Of a stretch of DNA of 64,000 nucleotides, positions 25,471 through 45,479 are shown one piece after another. The notes under the pieces were generated by a model. The model was not told the DNA's origin, did no database searches, and saw only the letters and a program-made list of their open reading frames with translations. Numbering within the stretch: position 1 is the first letter of the stretch; each line of letters opens with the position of its first letter. Source of the DNA: Mesostigma viride (taxonomy: Eukaryota; Streptophyta; Mesostigmatophyceae; Mesostigmatales; Mesostigmataceae); NCBI GenBank assembly GCA_009746045.1, contig RPFO01000065.1:2998851-3062850 (forward strand), read 5' to 3'. Position numbers and translations under genes: made by a program.

Positions 25471-26842
25471 TGGTGGATGGCGGTTGTGCATTGATCTGAG
25501 AGGCCTGAACAAGGTCACAGTGAAGTCCAAGTATCCCTTGCCACGGATTGATGAGCTGCTAGAGAGGACAGCTGGATCATCTTACTTCACCAAGTTTGAC
25601 CTTAGACACGCGTTCTGGCAGATCAGGATAGCTACTGAGGACATTCCAAAAACTGCATTCTCCACACCCTGGGGTCAGTTCCAGTGGACTGTGATGCCCA
25701 TGGGGGCCTCCAACAGCCCAGCTACTATGCAGATGTTTGTGAATGCTATCTTTGGCCATCTGACAGGGAACTCTCTGCCTCAGATCTCCCCTGATCTCAG
25801 GAATCCCAGGTTCAAAGACATTGCCCACCTGTGTGACCCTGCAAGACCCGTGTTCAGGACCTGCGTGGTGGCCTACATGGACGACATCCTGGTGCACTCA
25901 AAGACGTTCAAGGAGCATCTGGAGAACGTGGAGGAGGTCCTGAAGGTCATCCAGCACTACCACTTGTCTGTCAAGAGGTCTAAGGTGGAGTGGGGGCATG
26001 AAGTGGGGTTCCTAGGGTACAAGTTGAGTTCCTTGGGTATGACACCTGACAATGCTAAGATTGCTGCCATCCTTGAGTGGCCTGTGTTGCAGTCTGCACA
26101 TGATGTCAAGTCCTTCCTGGGCATGGTGGGGTGGTACAGGCGTTTTATCCCTGACATGGCTGCCATCTCCACCCCCTTGCTTGAGTTAATCAAGAAGGAT
26201 GTTCAGTTTGAGTGGACAGATAGGTGTCAGCAGGCCTTTGACCTGTTGAAGCAGAAGCTCACATCCACCCCTGTGCTAGTGGGTCCCAACCCAGATCTAC
26301 CTTATCAGGTTAGGTCAGATGCCTCTCAAGGCGCCATAGGTGCTGTGCTGATGCAAGACCATGGCTATGGACCACAGCCAGTGGAGTACATGTCTAAAAC
26401 CATGAGCTCAGCTGAACGTAACTACCCTGTACACGAGCAGGAGTTGCTGGGTTTAGTGGTAGCATGTCACAAGTGGGAGCATCTGTTGAAGGGAGCTCAG
26501 TTTTCTGTGGCTAGCAGTGCTACAGATGGGCTAGGGCAAGAGTCTATCACCCTGATGACTGACCACAGGCCCTTGGTGCACGTGCTAGAACAGAGTAGGA
26601 TGAGTAAGAGGATGGCTGGGTGGATGGAGTACCTAGGGGGATTCTATCCTTTCTCTGTGCAGTATGTCCCAGGATCACAGAATGTGGTGCCAGACGCCCT
26701 CTCTAGAAGAAGGGATCTGATGGGAGCATTTCACGAGGATCTGGATATTTGTGCTGCCATGGTTTCTGTAGTAGAGTGTGGTGCTGTCACCAGGGCACAG
26801 GCAGCTAACCAGCAAACCTCCAAGCTGAGCCACCCCCTGTAG
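25448..26842 (+). pseudogene. pol part 2: reverse transcriptase palm and RNase H
   Basis: The RT begins at PKHDGGWRLCIDLRGLNK, continues with FTKFDLRHAFWQIRI (motif A) and carries the catalytic box VAYMDDILVHSK near 25870. Between the FVNAIF helix and YMDD there is an extra stretch of about 30 residues not usual in this family. RNase H follows with SDASQGAIGAVLMQ, HEQELLGLVVACHKWEHLL, TDHRPLVHVLEQ and VPDALSRR. The ORF ends at a stop at 26840-26842 before the integrase. Confidence 0.93.
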
Positions 26843-27042
26843 AGGCTAGCTTTAGTCACGAGATGCTCATTGACCAGGGCTCTGTCCCAGGGTCGACAGG
26901 CGTCCAGGGTGGGGGTCAGTCACTGCAGAGCAGTCTTAGGGAGGGTTCTGCTAGGTAGCCAGCCCACTCTCACTACACAACCAAGCACAGAGAATCCTAG
27001 GAGGGGAAGGGACGGCCCAGGAAGTGGATACTGGAGCCAGGG

Positions 27043-28735
27043 ATGCTGACCAAGTCTAGAGGATTGGCAGCTGAGATCAAGGGGAAGTCACGTACACCTG
27101 TGGCTGATGTTCTGTCATCCAAGCATCTAGTCACTAGTCACCTGCAGGAGGGTGAGGTGCTGCAGCTGCAGCCTTTAGGACCTGGCAAACAGCTAGTCCT
27201 GCCTAACCCTATGAGTATAGCCCTGCTGGACGTGATTAAGGCCTTCACTAAAACTGAGGACCTGGCCACTAAGGCCATTCAGGAAGGAAGCTTTGGTAAC
27301 AGACCTGTGGAGTACTGGGAGGGAGTCCTGTATGTCCACACCCAGGATGCAGATCATGTAGTACCAGGAAGGTCTATGTGCCAGAAATGGCCATTCCCAC
27401 TGTGTTGCATTGCTTCCATGACGACGTGACTGCATGTCATCCTGGGTATGCTAAGCTTCTCCATGAAGTACAAGAGAGGTTTTGGTGGCCTGGCATGTTT
27501 CGTGATATCAAAGCCTATGTGGCTTCCTGTGACTCATGCCAAAGGAATAAGGTTAGGACTCAGGCAGTGCCTATCTTTCCTATGGCCATGCCTATTCCCC
27601 TTCGACCCTGGATCAGTGTGACCATGGACTTCATTTGTGGCTTGCCTGTTTCTGATGCTGGCAATGACAGGATACTAGTGGTGATGGACAGGCTGTCTAG
27701 AATGTGCCACCTCATCCCCTGCAATGCCCATCTCACAGCTGCCCAGTGTGTAGAGTTGTTCATGAAGGAGTGTACAGATTGCATGGCATGCCACGTGTAA
27801 TCATCACTGACCAGGATCCCTTGTGGATGTCTGGGTTTTGGAAGTCCTTCTTTGACATCCTAGACACTAAGTTGGCCTTTGGAGTAGCATACAGGTGTGC
27901 CAGCACGGGGGCTGTGGAGAGGCTGAACCGTATTGTACGGGAATGCCAGAAGCACTATTGTACCCATGATAACAAGGAATGGGACAAGAAACTTCCCTTC
28001 ATAGAGTTTGCCATCAACAACTCACCCCTGGCTCCTCACCAAATGTCTCCATTTGTCATTTGCCATGGCCAGTGCCCCTTGACTCCATTTGACCTGGAGT
28101 TACCTGATAGGGATGCTGAAGGCCCCTTCAGAAGACGCCTAACCTCTGTCCACCAGTTGATTGCATCCTTCCAGGAAGCTCACAGTATGGTGGCTGCTCA
28201 GATGTTGCATGCACAGGACAAGTATTTAAACAATGCTTGGCAACAGATGTTGGCTACACACACCTTTGTGGCTCCTGGTGACCTGGTGCTCTTGGAGGCT
28301 AATCGTGTGCTACCTGAAAAGGAGCAATGCAGGAAACTGCAACCCTTGTGGTTGGGACCTTACCCTGTCCTGGACACCTTCCACTATGGGACTGTAGTTC
28401 AAGTCCAGGTGCCTTCCCACTGGAGGCTTAAGACTAACGTGTTTCACCTGGCCCAGCTCAAACTGTATAAACGCAATACCTTGCAGGGACGCCTTTCTGC
28501 TCCATTACCATTTGAGCTGGATACTGAGGGGGAGAGGATATATGAAGTGGAGCAGCTGGTGGCTCACAGAGTCAAAGGAAAGGGTAGGACCAAGCAGCTG
28601 CAGTTTAAGGTGCACTGGAAAGGAGAGTTAGAGTCTACTGCCACATGGCTGTGGTTGTCTGACTTGACTCACTGCCATGAGTGGTCCAGGAGTATTGCCA
28701 AAGAAGGGGCTCACTCTTCCTTCTTGGTATACTGA
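27043..28735 (+). pseudogene. pol part 3: integrase with chromodomain, in three frames
   Basis: Frame 1 (27043-27429) carries the linker, frame 3 (27378-27800) the HHCC zinc domain (HPGYAKLL, RFWWPGMF, CDSCQRN) and the first catalytic Asp (VTMDFICGLP), and frame 2 (27704-28735) the second Asp (VIITDQDPLW) and the Glu (GAVERLNRIV). All three catalytic residues are present, but two frameshifts divide the gene. The C-terminus carries a chromodomain-like segment (YEVEQLVAHR, QFKVHWKGELE, TATWLWLSDL), which in chromoviruses steers insertion to marked chromatin. Confidence 0.9.
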
Positions 28736-28792
28736 GTTGGTGAAAACCACTGCTCCCCTTCCTATATCTCAGGACTAACGAATGGTTTCTTC

Positions 28793-29954
28793 GTGCATGC
28801 TGTGTGGTCCCAGATGGAGGAGGAGTTCACGTACCCCAACTTGGGCCTGGGCGCCACCACGGAGGAAGGGGTCACGGGTATGCATCCAGACCCCAACCCC
28901 ATGAGTTATGTGGAATCCCTGTTTGACAGTATTGTCAGGCGTGACCTTAGGAGGGGTCAGCAGATGGATACCATTAACAAGCTCTTGCATTCAGTGATCT
29001 CCAAGCAGGATAAGCTACAGGAGCTTCTTCAGGGGTTGTCCTTGTCCCAGCCCAGATGGGGAGTGGTGTTAACATAGCTCTCAGCTCCAGCAGCACTCCC
29101 ATCATTCAGATTCCTCGTCATGTGGTACCTGTCAAGAATGTGGTGGCCTATGTGGATCACAGGAAGTGCATGGGACCTTGTGAGCATTGTGAGACGCTGG
29201 CCAAGGCAGTGGCTGCCCTTAACAGGGAGGAGGGGGAAGTGAGCCCTGAGGGTTATGTGGAGGAGGTCTTGTCTCAGTTGCACACCAGCCTGTATGAGAT
29301 TGGCTCTCCTTTTGTGGGCCACCTGTTGCACAGGATGTTTGCCTTGACTCCAGGACCTGAGATTGACATGAGACCTGCAGAGGGGCAGGATATGTTGACC
29401 ACCTTGCCTGAGGCTTTGAAAGGAGCCTTCATGCAGTTCCAGCCAGTGAGCATGGGTGAGGCCTCCTACATGGAGTTGTTGGAGTTTTCAGTGCAGCAGG
29501 GAGACTTTGACTTGGCTCCTTCTTCTTCCAGCTCGGTCAAGGGTGCTTCCCTTTGGAGACATCCAACCTTTTCTGCAGCCCAGGGTTGCCTAAGTACACC
29601 ATGGAGCTCAAGGTTCGTCTGACCCCATTGAGGGTGTTGGTGCCTTTGATAGGTGCTAAGTGGTCAGTGGTCAAGACCTTTCTCCAGTTCTGGTGGGCGT
29701 ACAGGTCATGGGTGAGCAGGCACAAGACGTCTTCTACTTGGGTGATGGATCCTGAGAGCCAGTCTGTGGTGCTTCTCTCCTACCCAGGGACATGCCTGCG
29801 TTATGTTGCCCAGATGGCAGCAGGGGCTGCAGAGACGTGCATGGTGCTGCAGGTCAGCAGGAACTGGCCAGACTTGGTTCACATGGTGGAGCAGTTTCCC
29901 TTGTTTGGGACCAGGGGCAAGGATGGTGTGAATGGGGATTGGTATAGCCTGTGA
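28793..29954 (+). pseudogene. Additional 3' ORF of the element, function unknown
   Basis: Downstream of the chromodomain three overlapping frames continue as apparent protein: 28793-29077 (with LLHSVISKQDKLQELLQGLS, coiled-coil-like), 29056-29622 (CMGPCEHC, then a helical region) and 29553-29954 (VVKTFLQFWWAYRSW). Codon texture is similar throughout, so they look like one ORF broken by two frameshifts. I recognise no homology to envelope or other known extra ORFs. It ends about 380 bp before the polypurine tract. Confidence 0.55.
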
Positions 29955-30333
29955 AGAACAGAGCTGTGCAGGAAGAGGATGGGGAAGGATGGGGGAAGAG
30001 CATGGAAGGTGCTTTGGATTGTGGTGTGAGGGGGGGATTCCAGGATGGATGATGGGGGGGGGCTCCAGTCCAGTTCTGATGTTCCAGTCCAGAGTTCCAG
30101 GTTCCAGGATGCTGAATGGAAGACCTTGTATTATGAGATGTGTTTATCTGGCTTTATAGTAGATAAGGTAGTGACTTGTTTGCTGTAGAGACCTGTGACT
30201 AGATGTTATGAGATAGGAGGCCCTGTTTTCAGGGATGTAAAAACCCATCTGCTTTTCCCAAGAGATGGTGGATTTCTGTTCAATGTTCCTCTGCCTTCAA
30301 GAGTTGGCTATTGGACCTGGGAGGTCCAGTTTT

Positions 30334-30343
30334 GAGGGGGAGA
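30334..30343 (+). promoter_or_regulatory. Polypurine tract
   Basis: GAGGGGGAGA lies two bases before the 3' LTR, the normal position for second-strand priming. Confidence 0.85.
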
Positions 30344-30345
30344 TA

Positions 30346-31125
30346 TGTAACAAGCAAAAATGACTTTGTTGTTACATCCTTTGTTTTGTGAATGTTTGGC
30401 TTTTATTCGAGGACTTTTGGATCAGTATTGAGAAAGTTATGAGGTTTCTAAGACGACGGTACTTGGAGCTGATACTTTGTCAGCCAACTGATAGGAACCC
30501 TCATTGGTCGTGGCCTGATCCACGTAGGGTTGTAGTTTGTTGGCTGATACTACTGATAGGAGCCCTCATTGGTCGTGGCCTGATCCACGTGGGGTTGTAG
30601 TTTGTTAGTTGGTACTATTGAGTCTTAAATGCTCCTTTGGGACTTCAGTGCTCACGACAGATTTAGGATCTCATGGAAAGATTCTGCCAGGCTGTGTGTG
30701 GTGTTGTTCTGTTTTGTGTGACTAGGATGGATACGAAGATCTTGTATAGGATTCCATGGTTCTGATTGGTTCTCTTCAGGCTAAGGTTGGAGCAAGCTCG
30801 ACAAGCACGTCGATATCAAGGACGTGGGGTCGCCATTGTTGCTACGTTGGTTTTGATTCACCATGGTATAATAAAGCTTGGCTTTGTTGTCCAATCCATA
30901 AGAGCCCCTTGGCTATAGACGTCCTTCAATTCCACAGAGGTCGTCTACACACGAGCTTGTCTTTGTGTCTACAAGGGGTGTGATTCCCTAAATCACGTGC
31001 TGTGGAATTTCCATCTCAACGTTGCTCGGATACTTGAAGTTCTGCAACTCAAGAAGGCAACCCAGGTAAAAAGATCTTTCATATTGGACTGTGGATGATG
31101 CTGATGATCATTTTTAGTCGTTACA
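30346..31125 (+). repeat. 3' LTR
   Basis: It aligns end to end with the 5' LTR, with roughly ten substitutions and a few indels of 1-4 bp (for example a 2-bp and a 4-bp deletion near 30470-30490). Confidence 0.96.
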
Positions 31126-31130
31126 GCCTC
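31126..31130. repeat. Target-site duplication, right copy (GCCTC)
   Basis: Identical to 21649-21653. Confidence 0.93.
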
Positions 31131-31661
31131 CTTAATTAATGATTGAGCGGATGGAGGATTCGGTCAGGGTGGTGGTGATGGGCTGGGGGGGCCAGAGCTC
31201 CTCGATGGAGCGTCCAAGGAGGGAGAAGAGGGCGAATACATGTTTGCAGTCGGGGGCGGGGGGCGGTGAAGATTTAGTCGAATGGGCGCCTCTGAAGGAA
31301 TTAAAGCATTGACGAGGCGGCCCTGGTCGGGTGCCGGAAGAGCTGCTTGCACAGTTCAATAAGCGAGGCAGTTGATCCCCAGAACACGTAGCTCAGGATC
31401 TTGTCGTGGCCGGGCACGAGCTTGTCAAAAAAAGCCGCGCTGGCTGGCGTCAAAGTCGATTTCTTCCCAGGTCGGCTCGGCAGGGCGACTGAGCTTGGGC
31501 TGAGGCGACCTGCGGGCGAGGCGAGCCCGGGGGGCTGAGCGACCACTATAGGGCTTGGCAAGTGGCGCCGCTGCCTTCTGGGCCGGAGGGCGAAGCTGCA
31601 GCCGGAGCTGCAGACGTATTTTCAGGGCTGAGCGCAGCCGCCGGGCTGCGTTGCTCGCCAT
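31131..31661 (-). pseudogene. Upstream half of the interrupted minus-strand ORF
   Basis: From 31661 downwards the minus strand encodes a basic, Arg-rich start (MASNAARRLRSALKIRL), then PTWEEIDFDASQRGFF, then in the next frame DKLVPGHDKILSYVFWGSTA and later FALFSLLGRSIEELWPPQP. At least two frame changes are needed. The sequence continues beyond the LTR element at 21653. It resembles a retroelement ORF1 rather than a cellular enzyme, but no family is certain. Confidence 0.45.
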
Positions 31662-32230
31662 ATATTGCGTGATAGCTTCGAAAAATTATCAGCGTGTGCG
31701 GCTTAGAAACACGAAGCGATTGTGATATTCATGTGCAGGGCTCCGAATTCGGTGCCCAAACGTGAAAGTTATGAGCTCCGCCGTCAGCCATGGCTACCTT
31801 GTGGCTCGTGCGGGGACATGCACGAGACTATTTTAATGAATCGACATATGCAAGGCCTCCTATACTGCAACATATGGATCTGAGATCAATTGTTCATGCA
31901 ATGGACTCCTCGAGGGGGCTTCCAATCATACCTGTGCATGGACTACTTAATTGACGTGTCATGATACTATAGACGTGTCAGCTGGTAGCACGTACTGCAC
32001 AGTTTTGAACATTATAAGTGAGACAACTATGCCTGGACGCATGTGTTGTCTCCTTGATATGGCGATCTGACGTCGTTTCAATTAATTGTCCTAGCTATGC
32101 GAGTGCGTTTGCATGTTATGAGATATCGCTTTCTCTGGGTGCATGCATGCAAGCACAACTCTCACTTTTCAGAGGCTGGACCGGCCCATGCAGGCTGGAC
32201 CCCTTTGATTTTCTCTGAGTTGTGCAACTC
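31662..32230. other. No gene seen
   Basis: It contains GTGAGACAACTATGCCTGGA at 32019, a copy of the string at 14816. Nothing else is recognised. Confidence 0.5.
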
Positions 32231-32272
32231 ATATGCTTGCCCTTTAGTTGCACAACTAAAGGGCAAGCATAT
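32231..32272. repeat. Perfect 20-bp inverted repeat with 2-nt spacer
   Basis: Arm 32231-32250 (ATATGCTTGCCCTTTAGTTG) is exactly complementary to 32253-32272 around CA. It lies about 400 bp beyond the 3' end of the formyltransferase gene. Confidence 0.97.
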
Positions 32273-32279
32273 TATTGTT

Positions 32280-32420
32280 TTGCTGAGTAGAGTAGTTAGG
32301 GTTTTCTAGATTAGATTAGCTTAGAGTTAGCTTAGTTCGGTTTCGCGGCTTTGCCCACCTCCATCCATCCGGCAAGGGAACATGTGCTACATAAAATTTC
32401 ATTTAATATTATTGTGCTGG
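32280..32420 (+). repeat. Dispersed repeat module (TTAG-rich, ...GCGGCT...ATGTGCTACAT)
   Basis: Order of landmarks: GAGTAG, GTTAGG-TTT, TTAGCTTAG, CGCGGCTTT, CCATCCATCC, CATGTGCTACAT, then AT-rich repeats. The same order recurs at 50215-50370, 50545-50700 and 50870-51000. Confidence 0.7.
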
Positions 32421-32680
32421 CTGTCTCCTTGATTTTGTCCGGCCCACAGAGCGATGTTATCCCACAGGGGATGCCCCGGATCGTTTAGACGGGTCTGATT
32501 TAGCACCCTGTGGCATGCCTGTGGCATGAGGGAAGGGGGGGGTCTCTGCCCCCCTGCACGCAGTGCACACTCAGGCATTAAAAGCATTTCCATGACTCCC
32601 CAACGGGAGCACGTGTTTAATTAATTTATTTATTTATACTGTGGTTTCTTTCAAGCATGTTTTCACCCCCAGTCAAGCGC

Positions 32681-43833
<11,153 letters not shown>

Positions 43834-44763
43834 GTGGTCACCAAAGCATGGTATACGGTCGATATCTGCCTGCAGGACTACGACTTAGGATGTATTATAA
43901 CATCAAATTTTGTACTTGTTATCTTACTTCTCGAGCATTCTGGCCCTTGCACAAATTTTGTTTGCCTCGCTGCGGCAATAATTATTATGGCGTTTCCTTG
44001 CCATGTTGGCATTTTGGGGTGTTCCTCACAGCCAGCCAAGTCGTCCAATATCTGCAGTTGTGAGTTGGGCACCACTACCGTCGGTAGGCAGTCCGTTTTA
44101 CTAGGAAGCAATAGTCAAAGTCTAACAAGGTGAATAGAATATCTTAATCGAGTACTATAACATATGAGAATGCCAGCTATCGTGATTCATTGACTAGACC
44201 GTGGAAAGCACCGTTCATCTGCCAGTAACATACGAGTTGGCAGCAGTTCGTACGCAACGCTGTGCGCGTCCCCCAAGGAATGTGCTGCTGCCCGTCGCGG
44301 CCCTCGATCAAGTCACCGAGAAATTATTATGGCGGACATGCCTCATCCCCCACGCCGGTGTCGGACGTCGCGCACAGCACACGCATTCAACCAGTGGCGT
44401 TGAGGTGACATCTATTTTGACAACGTGTGAATACAGTATTGAATGACCGCTTAAGGGCATGGCGCGGCCCCGTAAGGAATGACACATCGAGGCAGCGATG
44501 GAGTCCATGAACTTTCTGGGGACCAGGAATGAACGTCCAATGCATGTCTGGGAAATATGCCGGGTCACATGTAGACCAAGAGTCTATTAGAAAAAGCGAT
44601 GACATGTGATAAAGTTGAGGTGGAAACGTGTGGGCACCTATTGACGAGTGTGTAAGGAAGCCTGAGAATATATTTCCTAGCTACGCCAGAAAATGGGGCC
44701 TGGCCGGGCACCCAGTTAATGAGGAATTCCAAGCTAGACGGTCACCACCGCGGAAGCTGCCCG
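43834..44763. promoter_or_regulatory. Shared upstream region of two divergent genes
   Basis: 930 bp lie between the start codon of the minus-strand formyltransferase gene and that of the plus-strand JTB-like gene. Short ORFs (for example 44201-44446) have no support. No clear TATA box was identified on either side; promoter function is inferred from position. Confidence 0.45.
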
Positions 44764-45418
44764 ATGTTGCCTTACCATGACTCAGGAGTTCATGTGGTTG
44801 TAACCATCATGATCCTCCTTCTTGGCTTGCCCTCGCAAGCTCGTGACATGCCTGGGTAAGCGTCAGCGTGGGCTTGCATGTGGCTACTGCGAACACTCCG
44901 GGCCTGTCTTCATCAGGGTTGTGTTAAAATATTCTGGTTGATATAAACGATTCCCTTTTGCCGTATTTTCTTGCCACTTCTTACTTTGATATTTGCAGCT
45001 CCCAGGATGCTTTTCCTGACGACGGGCGCGGCTGCATTCTGACCAGCCCCTGCTCCCCCTGCGGCCCCGAAGAGAAGGTAGGGGGAGCACATCCCGCGTG
45101 CTTGGCGGCTCTGGACACTATCTTCTTCTTGTAACGAATGGGAAGCATGTAGAATTTACTGTGCATGCATGTCATGGATTCTAAGGCATCGGCCTGCATG
45201 CATATCTGATACCATTGTGCACGCCCGGGCAGGTGAACGAGGCCTACTGCCAAGCGACCGGCTACAAGCAGGAGCTGGAATGCCTGGCGTCAGAGGACAA
45301 GACCGCGCGCATCGAGGGCGTGGCAGCGGTGATGGCTGCCGCCCGCAAGTGGCAGCAACCGGAGACGCAGACCAGCCGCAAGAAGGCGCGCAAGAGGAAA
45401 GGCGGCGCCAGCGGTGCG

Positions 45419-45479
<61 letters not shown>

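Larger units (their letters stand above)
21654..31125 (+). mobile_element. Ty3/gypsy chromovirus-type LTR retrotransposon, full length, frame-damaged
   Basis: The element has two LTRs beginning TGTAAC and ending GTTACA, a primer-binding site, gag with a zinc knuckle, protease, reverse transcriptase, RNase H, integrase, a C-terminal chromodomain, an extra 3' ORF, a polypurine tract and a 5-bp target duplication. The order PR-RT-RH-IN and the chromodomain place it among chromoviruses. By eye the LTRs differ at roughly ten positions plus a few short indels over about 780 bp, so the insertion is fairly recent. The coding region nevertheless carries several frameshifts and stops, so it is probably non-autonomous or was damaged at or before insertion. 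Confidence 0.96.
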
